Part shown: piece by piece, positions 1-7,696 of the stretch
Layout of the letters: every line of letters begins with the position of its first letter
How positions within the stretch are numbered: position 1 is the stretch's first letter
Assembly (NCBI RefSeq): GCF_007679345.1
Contig: NZ_VEGH01000004.1
Coordinates: 1 to 64,000 of the forward strand
From: Cellulosimicrobium cellulans
Lineage (GTDB): Bacteria > Actinomycetota > Actinomycetes > Actinomycetales > Cellulomonadaceae
DNA length: 64,000 nucleotides
Direction: 5' to 3'
Notes under the pieces: generated by a model
The model's input: only the letters and a program-made list of their open reading frames with translations
Told to the model about the DNA's origin: nothing
The model's database searches: none
Translations under genes and position numbers: made by a program

Positions 1-20
1 CGCCGTCGCCCTCTCGGTGT

Positions 21-80
21 CCGAATGGATCCCTTCGCACCGACACGCCCCGGCGAGTCCGTGCGGAGGGATCCATTCGG
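21..80. terminator. Long inverted repeat downstream of the HIT gene
   Basis: Two 20-nt arms (21-40 and 61-80) are reverse complements with one mismatch and flank a 20-nt loop. The arm begins CCGAATGGATCCC. It lies beyond the stop of the leftward HIT gene, so it would form an RNA hairpin at that transcript's end. There is no U-tract, as is common in high-GC actinobacteria. A transcription terminator is the likely role; a dispersed palindromic repeat is the alternative. Confidence 0.55.
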
Positions 81-154
81 CGCGGGTGGCGCGGGTGGCG
101 CGGCGAGGCAGGGTGCCCGGTGGTGCCTCGGGGCGGGGGCGGGGGAGCCGGGGG

Positions 155-601
155 TCAGAGGGCCGGGGCGTCCAGGCGGGCCGGGACGTGCGCGGCGTGG
201 CCGGCCGACCGGAGGGCGTCGCGCAGCCGCTCGGCCGCCGCGTCGAGCTGCTCGGCCGGGACGTCGTGCCGGGCGTTCGCGAAGCTGAGCTCGCCCTCGC
301 CCCACGCGGGCAGCACGTGCAGGTGCAGGTGCGGCACCTCGAACCCGGCGACCAGCAGCGCGGCGCGCGGCGCGTCCCACGCGGTCTGCTGCGCCCGGCC
401 GATGCGCTTCGCGACGACCGCGAGGTGCGCAAGCAGGTCGTCCTCGGCCTCGGTGAACGACGCCACCTCCGCGCGCGGGACGACCAGCACGTGGCCGTCC
501 GTGATCGGGGCGATGGTGCCGAACGCCACCGCGCGGTCGTCGGCCCAGACGAACCGGCCGGGGATCTCGCCGTCGACGATGCGCGTGAACAGGGTCGTCA
601 T
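155..601 (-). CDS. HIT family nucleotide hydrolase
   Basis: Histidine-triad protein of about 148 residues, a normal length for a stand-alone HIT domain. The N-terminal FTRIVDGEIPGRFVW and ITDGHVLVVPR segments are typical of HIT/HINT nucleoside phosphoramidate or dinucleotide hydrolases. The catalytic triad is visible as PHLHLHVLP near residue 107, the His-x-His-x-His motif in which the middle His is the nucleophile. The substrate cannot be told from sequence. The start at 601 (ATG) is chosen because a TACCGT -10 box (complement of 608-613) ends 6 nt upstream and no Shine-Dalgarno is present, so the mRNA is probably leaderless. A longer frame to 646 exists but lacks family similarity upstream. 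A hairpin follows the stop. Confidence 0.93.
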   Translation of the reverse strand: MTTLFTRIVDGEIPGRFVWADDRAVAFGTIAPITDGHVLVVPRAEVASFTEAEDDLLAHLAVVAKRIGRAQQTAWDAPRAALLVAGFEVPHLHLHVLPAWGEGELSFANARHDVPAEQLDAAAERLRDALRSAGHAAHVPARLDAPAL

Positions 602-607
602 GTGCCC

Positions 608-613
608 ACGGTA
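608..613 (-). promoter_or_regulatory. -10 box of the HIT gene (leaderless start)
   Basis: The minus strand reads TACCGT here, matching the actinobacterial TANNNT -10. Six nucleotides separate it from the ATG at 601, so transcription should begin at or very near the start codon. No -35 hexamer stands out. Confidence 0.5.
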
Positions 614-659
614 GCGAGACCGGGGGACCGGCGCGGCGGACCGCACCCCGGCCCGCGGC

Positions 660-1238
660 TCAGCCCGCGAGCTTCTCCTGCAGCGCCAGCACCGTGCGCC
701 AGTTGCGCGCCGTGCCCGTCCGCCCGGCCATCCGGTCCAGCACCCCGGCCGTGACCTTCGACCGGCCGATGCCGTCCGGGTAGTGCACGTACCCCTCGCT
801 GCCGCGCCAGGTGCCGCGCTCGCGGCCGTAGCCGGACAGGTCCATCCGCCCGTCGGCCCGCGCCGGACCGTCCAGGAACACCACGACGAGGTGCGCCGGG
901 TCGCTCGCCGCCGGGCCGGGGTAGGGGTTCGCCGCGACCAGGTCGTCGACCTGGGCCCGCGTGCGGACGGTGAGCGCGATCGGGCGCCCCAGCCGGTCGC
1001 GCAGGTCGCCCGTCAGCGCCGCGGCGAGCCCCGCCGCGTCGGCGGGGGAGCCGGACGCGGGCGCCAGCAGCAGGTTGCCGGTCGTCAGGTGGGTCGCGAC
1101 GTCGCCGTGCCCGAGGTCGGTCGCCGCGGCCCGCAGGTCGGCCATCGGCAGCGCGGACGTGCCGCCGACGTTCACCGCGCGCAGCAGCACCAGCACCCGC
1201 TCGCCGGGCGGGACGGAGGCGGGATCGGTGGTCGCCAT
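660..1238 (-). CDS. DUF1697 family protein
   Basis: About 192 residues. The sequence VLLRAVNVGGTSALPMADLR near the N-terminus and the YVHYPDGIGRSKVT and ARNWRTVLAL segments toward the C-terminus are the conserved signature of DUF1697 proteins, a soluble family of unknown biochemical function common in actinobacteria. No signal peptide or membrane segment is visible. The start at 1238 (ATG) is the first Met before the conserved block; the frame stays open far upstream only because of high GC. The gene is co-directional with the NYN gene (gap 26 nt), so they may share a transcript. The family call is strong; no activity can be proposed. Confidence 0.9.
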   Translation of the reverse strand: MATTDPASVPPGERVLVLLRAVNVGGTSALPMADLRAAATDLGHGDVATHLTTGNLLLAPASGSPADAAGLAAALTGDLRDRLGRPIALTVRTRAQVDDLVAANPYPGPAASDPAHLVVVFLDGPARADGRMDLSGYGRERGTWRGSEGYVHYPDGIGRSKVTAGVLDRMAGRTGTARNWRTVLALQEKLAG

Positions 1239-1264
1239 GCGCCCACTCTGCCCGCCCTGCGGCG

Positions 1265-1828
1265 TCAGAGGTAGCGCAGCGGGTCGAACTCGTCGAGCGG
1301 GATGATCCGCAGCCGCGGCAGGGTGACGTTGAAGGCCTTGACGTCGGTCTCCAGGTCGAACGCCTGCAGGCCGCGGTCGGCGAGGTGGCTGAGCGCGGTG
1401 CTGGTGAACTCGCGGAACGCCAGCAGCCCGACCCGGCGGTCGCCGCCCAGCAGGGCCTCGATCTCGGGGGCGAAGTCGCCGTCGTGCGAGGCGAGCAGCA
1501 CGTCGCCCGGCCGGTCCGCCAGCGCCTCGAGCGTGCGCTTGATGCCGATGTCGACGACCTTGCCCTCGCCGGCCAGCGGGATCGGCTGGTACCCGATCGC
1601 CAGCAGCGCCTGCACGAACGACATGGGCAGCGTGCCGCTGGTGGCGTTCAGGAAGAACAACCCCTTGGGCTGCTGGCCCCAGGTGCGGTGCGCGAACTCC
1701 AGCACGCGCTCCCAGCGGGGACGCTGCTCGGGGGTCGGGCGCCCGTTGAAGATCGAGGAGCCGAGGGTCGCGTCGATGTTCTCGCCGTCGACCAGCACGT
1801 ACGTCGAGCGGACGCCGTCGTTCTGCAT
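1265..1828 (-). CDS. NYN-domain (LabA/DUF88-like) putative ribonuclease
   Basis: About 187 residues forming a single NYN/PIN-like domain. Acidic residues expected at the metal site are visible in YVLVDGENID (near residue 15) and LLASHDGDFAPEIEALL (near 105), followed by a glycine-rich turn and a segment predicting the fold's later strands. LabA/DUF88 proteins are PIN-like nucleases or RNA-binding proteins; the target RNA is unknown. The start at 1828 (ATG) sits 6 nt after a TACGCT -10 box on the minus strand (1835-1840), with no ribosome binding site, suggesting leaderless translation. The MarR gene is divergent, 130 nt away. Confidence 0.88.
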   Translation of the reverse strand: MQNDGVRSTYVLVDGENIDATLGSSIFNGRPTPEQRPRWERVLEFAHRTWGQQPKGLFFLNATSGTLPMSFVQALLAIGYQPIPLAGEGKVVDIGIKRTLEALADRPGDVLLASHDGDFAPEIEALLGGDRRVGLLAFREFTSTALSHLADRGLQAFDLETDVKAFNVTLPRLRIIPLDEFDPLRYL

Positions 1829-1834
1829 CGGGCC

Positions 1835-1840
1835 AGCGTA
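1835..1840 (-). promoter_or_regulatory. -10 box of the NYN gene
   Basis: Minus-strand TACGCT lies 6 nt upstream of the ATG at 1828 and fits TANNNT. It implies a leaderless transcript. Confidence 0.5.
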
Positions 1841-1925
1841 ACCGCGAGCCCGGGCGGCGCGTGCGCGCGTCGCCCGCCCGCCGGGGTGCGGAACAGCGGG
1901 GGCACCGCGACGGTTGGGTGGGTAG

Positions 1926-1937
1926 ATGCGAACGCAT
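1926..1937. promoter_or_regulatory. Palindrome upstream of marR-type gene
   Basis: ATGCG-AA-CGCAT is a perfect 5+5 bp palindrome 21 nt before the MarR start and overlaps a possible -10 (TAGATG, 1923-1928). MarR proteins often bind palindromes in their own promoter, so autoregulation is possible. The site is short and unproven. Confidence 0.3.
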
Positions 1938-1958
1938 GGACCGGCGGACGGAGCGGCG

Positions 1959-2504
1959 ATGACGGTGCGGGACGACGCGGCGGGTGCGGCGGGTGCGGCC
2001 CCGGGCGGTGCGGCGGTGGACGTGCGGGCCGCCGCGGTCGCCTGGGAGGAGCTGTTCCGCGCGCAGGTCGCGATCATGCGCCGGCTGCAGCGCGACCCGA
2101 TCTGGGACCGCATCTCCCTGCGCGAGTACGACGTCCTGTTCACCCTGTCCCGCGCGCCGCAGGGCCTGCGGCTGCGCGACCTCGGCGAGTCGAGCCTGCT
2201 CAGCCAGCCGAGCCTGAGCCGCATGGTGGAGCGCCTGGAGGAGGCGGGCTGGGTGCGGCGCGCGCCGGCCGCGGGCGACGGGCGGGGCGTGGTCGTCGGG
2301 CTCACCGCAGAGGGCGCAGCCCTGCAGCGGGAGGTCGGCCGGCGGCACGTCCAGGCGATCGCGCACTACGTCGGCGGCGCCCTCGACCCGGCGCAGCTCG
2401 CCGCGCTCACCGACGCGGCCGGCGCGCTGCGCGCCGCGCAGCCGGGCATCCCCGACCTCGACCGCGCCGACGACGCCGCAGGTCACGCCCCCGGTGCTCC
2501 CTGA
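1959..2504 (+). CDS. MarR family transcriptional regulator
   Basis: About 181 residues. A winged helix-turn-helix of MarR type is recognisable: LREYDVLFTLSRAPQGLRLRDLGE, then recognition helix LLSQPSLSRMVERLEEAGWV and wing RAPAAGDGRGVVVGLTAEG. Long helices at both ends would form the dimer interface. The ligand is unknown. The start is set at the ATG at 1959, preceded by purine-rich GGACGGAG; an upstream ATG at 1926 would lie inside a likely promoter palindrome. The next co-directional gene, a flavodoxin, is 165 nt downstream and could be a target, but no operator is obvious there. Confidence 0.92.
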   Translation: MTVRDDAAGAAGAAPGGAAVDVRAAAVAWEELFRAQVAIMRRLQRDPIWDRISLREYDVLFTLSRAPQGLRLRDLGESSLLSQPSLSRMVERLEEAGWVRRAPAAGDGRGVVVGLTAEGAALQREVGRRHVQAIAHYVGGALDPAQLAALTDAAGALRAAQPGIPDLDRADDAAGHAPGAP

Positions 2505-2669
2505 GGCCGGCGCGCCCGGACGCGCGTCGGGGCGTGCCGTCGCGCGCGCACCGGGGGACCTCCGGCCCACGACCGCGGCCGGTCGGCGACGGACCATGGA
2601 TGTCGGCGGTCCCGGGCCGGGAGGGGGCCGGGAACGACCGCCACGACACAGCCGCTGGAGGGCAGAGCG

Positions 2670-3185
2670 ATGAACGTCCTGGTGACGGTGGCCTCGCGCC
2701 ACGGTGCCACCGCGGAGATCGGCTCGGCCGTCGCGGACGTGCTGCGGGCCGACGGGCACGTGGTGCACGAGGCCGCGCCGGAGGACGTCGCCGACCTCGA
2801 CGGGTACGACGCGGTCGTGCTCGGGTCGGCGGTGTACACCGCGCACTGGATGCCGGCGGCCCGCGACTTCGCGGCGCGCCTGGCGGCGGACCTGCGGCGG
2901 CGGCACGTCTGGGTGTTCTCCTCGGGCCTCGCGACCCAGCCCGCGGCGCGCGCGAACAGCCCGCACGAGCTGCTCGCGCTCATGCAGGACGTCGGGGCGA
3001 TCGGGCACCGGGCGTTCGCCGGGCGGCTGCTGCGCAGCGAGCTCGCGTTCGCCGAGCGGGCGATCATCGCCGGCGCCCGCGCCAAGGAGGGCGACCACCG
3101 GGACTTCGACGCCGTGCGGGGCTGGGCGCAGGACATCGCGCAGCACCTGCAGGCGGTGGCCCCCCGGGCGGCGGCGAGCGCCTGA
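2670..3185 (+). CDS. Flavodoxin-domain protein (HemG/MioC-like)
   Basis: About 171 residues, close to the length of HemG-type flavodoxin proteins. The phosphate-binding loop of FMN is visible at the N-terminus as VASRHGATAEIGSAVADVL, and the second FMN loop as VVLGSAVYTAHWMPAARDF. The C-terminal half (FSSGLATQP, AKEGDHRDFDAVRGWA) resembles the HemG-like group, which in enterobacteria oxidises protoporphyrinogen using quinones. Whether this protein does so here is uncertain: actinobacteria usually use another oxidase, and the haem genes lie 7 kb away. A GGAGGGCAGAG ribosome binding site precedes the ATG. It may instead be a general flavodoxin electron carrier. Confidence 0.82.
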   Translation: MNVLVTVASRHGATAEIGSAVADVLRADGHVVHEAAPEDVADLDGYDAVVLGSAVYTAHWMPAARDFAARLAADLRRRHVWVFSSGLATQPAARANSPHELLALMQDVGAIGHRAFAGRLLRSELAFAERAIIAGARAKEGDHRDFDAVRGWAQDIAQHLQAVAPRAAASA

Positions 3186-3204
3186 CCGCGGCGCCGCGCG
3201 GCCT

Positions 3205-3217
3205 GCAAGCCGCTTGC
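3205..3217. promoter_or_regulatory. LacI-type operator candidate
   Basis: GCAAGC-C-GCTTGC is a perfect 6+6 bp inverted repeat. It ends 12 nt before a TAGACT -10 box (3230-3235), so it overlaps the expected -35 region of the LacI gene that starts at 3243. Position and symmetry fit autorepression. Confidence 0.5.
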
Positions 3218-3229
3218 GTGATCGCGTCG

Positions 3230-3235
3230 TAGACT
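3230..3235 (+). promoter_or_regulatory. -10 box of the lacI-type gene
   Basis: TAGACT fits TANNNT, with the ATG at 3243 only 7 nt downstream and no Shine-Dalgarno. The transcript is probably leaderless. Confidence 0.5.
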
Positions 3236-3242
3236 TGCGCGC

Positions 3243-4253
3243 ATGGCTGGACGGCTGGCGGAGGTCGCGCACAAGGTCGGGGTGTCCGAGGCGACGGTGA
3301 GCCGTGTGCTCAACGGCCGGTCCGGCGTCTCCGAGCAGACGCGGCAGGCGGTGCTGACGGCCCTGGACGTGCTCGGCTACGAGCGTCCCACCAAGCTGCG
3401 CGGCGAGCGTGCCCGGCTGGTCGGCCTGGTGCTCCCGGAGCTGCAGAACCCGATCTTCCCGGCGTTCGCCGAGGTGGTGGGCGGCGCGCTCGCCCAGCAG
3501 GGTTACACGCCGGTGCTCTGCACGCAGACGGCGGGCGGCGTGTCCGAGGCCGACTACGTCGACCTGCTGCTCACCCAGCAGGTGTCGGGGATCGTGTTCG
3601 CCGGCGGCAACTTCGCGCAGCGCGGCGCCGACCACGACCACTACGGCCTGCTCGCCGACCGCGGCCTGCCGGTCGTGCTGATCAACGCCTCGATCGAGGA
3701 GCTGCCGTTCCCGCGGGTGTCCTGCGACGACGAGGTGGCGGTCGAGCAGGCCGTCGGGCACCTGGCGTCGCTCGGGCACACCCGCATCGGGCTCGTGCTG
3801 GGCCCGGTCGACCACGTGCCGTCCGAGCGCAAGCTGCACGCCGCCCGCGCCGCCGCCGCGCGCCTCGGGGTCGAGCTGGCGGACGACGCGATCGCCCGCA
3901 GCGCCTACTCGCTCGAGAGCGGGCAGGCCGCCGCCACCCGGCTGCTCCGGCAGGGGCTGACCGGACTGGTGTGCGCGAGCGACCCGCTCGCCCTCGGCGC
4001 CATCCGGGCCGCGCGCCGCGCCGGCCTGCGGGTGCCGGAGGACGTCTCGGTCGTCGGCTACGACGACTCGCTGTTCATGAACTGCACCGAGCCGCCGCTG
4101 ACGACCGTGCGGCAGCCGATCGAGCCCATGGGGCGGGCGGCGATCGACCTGCTGGTCGGGCTGATCGGCGGGCACCCGGTGTCGACGGACGAGCTGCTGT
4201 TCGAGCCGGAGCTGGTCGTGCGCGGCAGCACCGCGCCGGCCCCGGGCGCCTGA
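3243..4253 (+). CDS. LacI family transcriptional repressor (alpha-glucoside operon)
   Basis: 336 residues, the usual LacI size. The N-terminal DNA-binding domain is clear: RLAEVAHKVGVSEATVSRVLNG, followed by the hinge helix region YERPTKLRGERARLVGLVLP. The rest is a periplasmic-binding-protein fold, with FVSRCDDE-like and VVGYDDSLFMNCTEPPLTTVRQP segments typical of sugar-responsive members. It is transcribed toward a GH13 glucosidase and an ABC sugar importer that begin 350 nt downstream, so it is the likely regulator of that operon with a glucoside as inducer. A perfect inverted repeat at 3205-3217 overlaps its own promoter, suggesting autorepression. The effector is inferred from context only. 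Confidence 0.93.
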   Translation: MAGRLAEVAHKVGVSEATVSRVLNGRSGVSEQTRQAVLTALDVLGYERPTKLRGERARLVGLVLPELQNPIFPAFAEVVGGALAQQGYTPVLCTQTAGGVSEADYVDLLLTQQVSGIVFAGGNFAQRGADHDHYGLLADRGLPVVLINASIEELPFPRVSCDDEVAVEQAVGHLASLGHTRIGLVLGPVDHVPSERKLHAARAAAARLGVELADDAIARSAYSLESGQAAATRLLRQGLTGLVCASDPLALGAIRAARRAGLRVPEDVSVVGYDDSLFMNCTEPPLTTVRQPIEPMGRAAIDLLVGLIGGHPVSTDELLFEPELVVRGSTAPAPGA

Positions 4254-4332
4254 CCCGCCGGGGCCGTCGGCCCCGCCGCGCCCGTGCGCCCCGCCCCGTC
4301 GCCCGCGCGGCGCCCGCGGTCCCCGCGGCCGT

Positions 4333-4398
4333 GAGGTCGTCACAACGAGGTGAGGTCGGCGGCGACGAGTGACGACCTCACGCGCTTGTGACGACCTC
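4333..4398. repeat. Imperfect inverted repeat after lacI
   Basis: Arms of 25 nt at 4333-4357 and 4374-4398 match except for a 4-nt central block. They contain the unit GTGACGACCTC and flank a 16-nt loop. A second pairing, perfect over 13 bp, is possible between 4331-4343 and 4369-4381. The repeat lies between the LacI stop (4253) and the glucosidase promoter. It could terminate lacI transcription or bind a regulator. The rest of the 4254-4602 gap holds the glucosidase promoter and leader and no other gene that I can support. Confidence 0.55.
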
Positions 4399-4492
4399 GC
4401 TCCGCCCTTGTCCTCGTGCCCGAGCCCCGGCGCCCCGTGCCCCCGCACGCGGCGCGTGCCCCGCGCTCCCGCCTGTGCCTCTCGATGTGTCG

Positions 4493-4505
4493 CGTTTCGG
4501 TAACG
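4493..4505. promoter_or_regulatory. Possible operator of the glucosidase operon
   Basis: CGTT-TCGGT-AACG is a short inverted repeat centred about 20 nt upstream of the -35 of the glucosidase promoter. The half-sites are only 4 bp, so this is weak. Confidence 0.2.
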
Positions 4506-4519
4506 GTGCTGTCGAGTTC

Positions 4520-4549
4520 TTGCGCGGACGTCGTCGCCGGATTTAGTGT
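4520..4549 (+). promoter_or_regulatory. Promoter of the alpha-glucoside operon
   Basis: TTGCGC (4520-4525) and TAGTGT (4544-4549) are separated by 18 nt and match a sigma-70-like actinobacterial promoter. Transcription would start near 4556, giving a leader of about 47 nt before the GTG at 4603. Confidence 0.45.
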
Positions 4550-4602
4550 CCCTGCTACGCGGTCACCGACGACCGCGGATCGGCCGAGAGCAGAGGCACG
4601 CC

Positions 4603-6258
4603 GTGGTGCATCCCCCGAACGACGACCCCACCTGGTGGCGGGACGCCGTGATCTACGAGGTCTACGTCCGCTCGTTCGCGGACGGCGACGGCGACGGCAC
4701 CGGCGACCTGGCGGGCGTCCGCAGCCGGCTGCCGTACCTGCGGGACCTCGGCGTCGACGCCTTGTGGTTCACGCCCTGGTACGCGTCGCCGATGGCCGAC
4801 GGCGGCTACGACGTCGCCGACTACCGCGCGATCGACCCGGCGTTCGGCACCCTCGCCGAGGCGGAGGCCCTGATCGCCGAGGCCCTGGCGCTCGGCATCC
4901 GGACGATCGTCGACGTCGTCCCGAACCACGTCTCGGACCAGCACCCGTGGTTCCGCGCCGCCCTCGCCGCCGGCCCGGGCTCTCCGGAGCGCGAGCGGTT
5001 CTGGTTCCACCCGGGCACCGGCCCGGACGGCGCGGGCATCCCGACGCACTGGGAGTCGAGCTTCGGCGGCGGGACCTGGACCCGCACGACGAACCCGGAC
5101 GGGACGCCGGGGGAGTGGTACCTGCACCTGTTCACCGCGCAGCAGCCCGACCTGAACTGGAACCACCCCGACGTCTGGGCCGAGCACGAGGACGTGCTGC
5201 GGTTCTGGTTCGACCGCGGCGTCGCGGGCGTGCGGGTCGACTCGGCCGCCCTGCTGGTCAAGGACCCGGCGCTGCCGGAGCTCCCGGCCGCGGGCAGCAG
5301 CCCGGCCCCCGGCGGCCACCCGCACCTCGACCGCGACGAGCTGCACGACGTCTACCGCGCCTGGCGCAAGGTCGCCGACTCCTACCCGGGCACCCGGGTG
5401 CTGGTGGGGGAGGTCTGGCTGGACGACGCCGAGCGGTTCGCGGCCTACCTGCGCCCGGACGAGATGCACACCGCGTTCAACTTCGACGTCATGGCCCAGC
5501 CCTGGGACGCCGCCGCGCTCCGGGCCTCGGTCGACCGCACCCTGGCCGCGCACCGGGGCGTGGGCGCCCCCGCCACCTGGGTGCTGTCGAACCACGACGT
5601 CACCCGCCCCGTGACGCGCTACGGCCGGGCGGACTCCTCGTTCGCGTTCGCCGCGAAGCGCGCGGGCACCCCGACCGACCTGGACCTCGGGACCCGCCGG
5701 GCCCGGGCGGCCGCGCTGCTCACCGCCGCGCTGCCGGGGTCGCTGTACCTCTACCAGGGCGACGAGCTCGGGCTGCCCGAGGTCGAGGACCTGCCGCCCG
5801 AGGCGGTGCAGGACCCGATGCACGAGCGGTCCGGCGGCGTGGACCCCGGGCGGGACGGCTGCCGGGTGCCGCTGCCCTGGTCGGGGGACCGGCCGCCGTA
5901 CGGGTTCTCGCCGGCCGCGGCCGACGGCGCGCCCGCCGCTCCCTGGCTCCCGCAGCCCGCCGGCTGGGCGCCCCGCACCGTCGCCGCCCAGGAGGCGGAC
6001 CCCGGCTCCATGCTCCGGCTGTACCGCGCCGCGCTCGCGCTGCGCCGCGCGGAGCCGGGCCTCGGCGACGGCGACCTGCGCTGGCTCGACGCCGGACCCG
6101 GCGTGCTCGCGTTCGCCCGCGGCGACGTGCTGTGCGTCGTCAACCTGTCCGCCGGCGCCGTCCCGCTGCCCCGGCACGCGGGGGTGCTGCTCGCCAGCCG
6201 CCCCACCGACGGCACGGCGCTCGACCCCGACACCGCGGCCTGGCTCCGCGCCGCCTGA
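4603..6258 (+). CDS. GH13 family alpha-glucosidase
   Basis: 551 residues, typical of oligo-1,6-glucosidase or alpha-glucosidase members of glycoside hydrolase family 13. The (beta/alpha)8 barrel starts at WWRDAVIYEVYVRSFAD. Conserved region I is DVVPNHVS. The nucleophile is Asp213 in GVRVDSA, the acid/base Glu270 in VGEVW, and the transition-state Asp332 in LSNHDV. There is no signal peptide, so it is cytoplasmic and would cleave imported alpha-glucosides such as maltose, trehalose or isomaltose; the exact linkage is not readable. GTG at 4603 is preceded by GAGAGCAGAGG; an upstream in-frame GTG at 4546 overlaps the -10 box and is unlikely. It is first in an operon with the ABC importer. Confidence 0.93.
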   Translation: MVHPPNDDPTWWRDAVIYEVYVRSFADGDGDGTGDLAGVRSRLPYLRDLGVDALWFTPWYASPMADGGYDVADYRAIDPAFGTLAEAEALIAEALALGIRTIVDVVPNHVSDQHPWFRAALAAGPGSPERERFWFHPGTGPDGAGIPTHWESSFGGGTWTRTTNPDGTPGEWYLHLFTAQQPDLNWNHPDVWAEHEDVLRFWFDRGVAGVRVDSAALLVKDPALPELPAAGSSPAPGGHPHLDRDELHDVYRAWRKVADSYPGTRVLVGEVWLDDAERFAAYLRPDEMHTAFNFDVMAQPWDAAALRASVDRTLAAHRGVGAPATWVLSNHDVTRPVTRYGRADSSFAFAAKRAGTPTDLDLGTRRARAAALLTAALPGSLYLYQGDELGLPEVEDLPPEAVQDPMHERSGGVDPGRDGCRVPLPWSGDRPPYGFSPAAADGAPAAPWLPQPAGWAPRTVAAQEADPGSMLRLYRAALALRRAEPGLGDGDLRWLDAGPGVLAFARGDVLCVVNLSAGAVPLPRHAGVLLASRPTDGTALDPDTAAWLRAA

Positions 6259-6300
6259 CCACCCCACCACCCACCGCACCACCCGACCCGAGGAGTGACG

Positions 6301-7695
6301 ATGAGGTCCTCACGCACGACGGCGCTCGCCCTGACCGGCGCGCTGTCCTTCACCCTGCTCGCCGCGTGCAGCAGCGGCTCCGACGACGCCGGCGAGGGCG
6401 ACGGCACGTCGGGCGGCAAGACCGTCCTGCGGGTCGTGTCCCTGCTGCCCGGCTCGGAGCAGGAGGCGTTCGACGCCTTCGACGAGCAGGTCGCCCAGTT
6501 CGAGGAGGCGAACCCGGACATCGACGTGCAGCCCGAGGAGTACGAGTGGAAGGCGACGACCTTCGCCGCCCAGCTCGCCGGCGGCACGCTGCCCGACGTC
6601 TTCGAGATCCCGTTCACCGACGGCAAGACGCTGATCGAGAACGGCCAGCTCGCCGACATCGACGCGCAGGTCCAGGCGCTGCCCTACGCCGACGACTTCA
6701 ACCCGAACGTCCTCGAGGCCGGCACCGGCGCCGACGGCAAGGTGTACGCGATCCCGGCCAAGTCGGTCTACGGCATCGGCCTGCACTACAACCGGGCGCT
6801 GTTCGAGCAGGCCGGCCTCGACCCCGACGACCCACCGACCAACTGGGACGAGGTGCGCGCGGACGCGAAGGCGATCGCCGACGCCACCGGCCAGGCGGGC
6901 TACGCCACGATGACGCAGAACAACACGGGAGGCTGGCAGCTCACCGTCGCCACCTACGCCCGCGGCGGCCGGGTCCAGGAGACGAACGACGACGGCACCT
7001 ACACCGCGACGCTCGACAACGAGGGCACGAAGGAGGCCCTCGAGTACCTGCACGACCTGCGCTGGGAGGACAGCTCCATGGGCGCGAACTTCCTGCTCGA
7101 CTGGTCGTCGATCAACCAGGCGTTCGCGGCGGGCCAGGTCGGCATGTTCACCTCGGGCTCGGACGTCTACACCTCGCTGGTGCAGACCAACGCGATCAAC
7201 CCCGACGACTACGGCCTGACCGCGGTGCCGCTCGAGGGCGACGACGCGGGCGTGCTCGGCGGCGGGACGCTCGCCGCGGTCAGCACCTCGGCCTCCGAGG
7301 CGCAGAAGGAGGCCGCCGTGAAGTGGATCGACTTCTACTACCTGCGCAAGCTCACCGACCAGGACGCCGCGGTCAAGGACGCCGAGACGCTCGTGGCCTC
7401 GGACCAGCCGGTCGGCACGCCGGTGCTGCCGATCTTCAGCCAGGAGCAGTACGACGAGTCGCAGACCTGGATCGCCGACCTGGTGAACGTGCCTCTCGAC
7501 CAGATGACCGGGTTCACCGACGTCATCTTCGACCAGCCGCTGGTCCCGGAGCCGGCCGGCTCGACCCAGGAGCTGTACGGCGCCCTGGACACGGTGGTCC
7601 AGGCGGTGCTGACCGACGAGGACGCCGACATCGACGCGCTGCTGGAGCAGGCGGACGCGGACGTGCAGGCGATCCTCGACAAGAACGCGGGCTGA
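6301..7695 (+). CDS. ABC sugar transporter substrate-binding lipoprotein
   Basis: 464 residues, family 1 extracellular solute-binding protein (MalE-like). A lipoprotein signal peptide ends at LLAAC, giving lipid-anchored Cys23, followed by an acidic, Ser/Gly-rich linker. The mature protein has the usual landmarks: FEEANPDIDVQ, FAAQLAGGTLPDVFEIPF, YAIPAKSVYGIGLHYNRALFEQAG and NNTGGWQLTVATYARGG. It should capture an alpha-glucoside outside the membrane for the two permeases encoded next. AGGAG lies 5 nt before the ATG at 6301; the GTG at 6295 would be too close. It follows the GH13 gene by 42 nt and precedes the first permease by 1 nt. Confidence 0.93.
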   Translation: MRSSRTTALALTGALSFTLLAACSSGSDDAGEGDGTSGGKTVLRVVSLLPGSEQEAFDAFDEQVAQFEEANPDIDVQPEEYEWKATTFAAQLAGGTLPDVFEIPFTDGKTLIENGQLADIDAQVQALPYADDFNPNVLEAGTGADGKVYAIPAKSVYGIGLHYNRALFEQAGLDPDDPPTNWDEVRADAKAIADATGQAGYATMTQNNTGGWQLTVATYARGGRVQETNDDGTYTATLDNEGTKEALEYLHDLRWEDSSMGANFLLDWSSINQAFAAGQVGMFTSGSDVYTSLVQTNAINPDDYGLTAVPLEGDDAGVLGGGTLAAVSTSASEAQKEAAVKWIDFYYLRKLTDQDAAVKDAETLVASDQPVGTPVLPIFSQEQYDESQTWIADLVNVPLDQMTGFTDVIFDQPLVPEPAGSTQELYGALDTVVQAVLTDEDADIDALLEQADADVQAILDKNAG

Positions 7696-7696
7696 C

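Noticed and set aside
1926..1958. Upstream ATG as start of the MarR gene
   Set aside because: It lies within a palindrome and a likely -10 box. The ATG at 1959 has a better purine-rich leader.
660..4448. 1262-codon minus-strand frame over the first genes
   Set aside because: Only its last 192 codons (DUF1697) resemble a protein. The remainder is antisense to MarR, flavodoxin and LacI genes.
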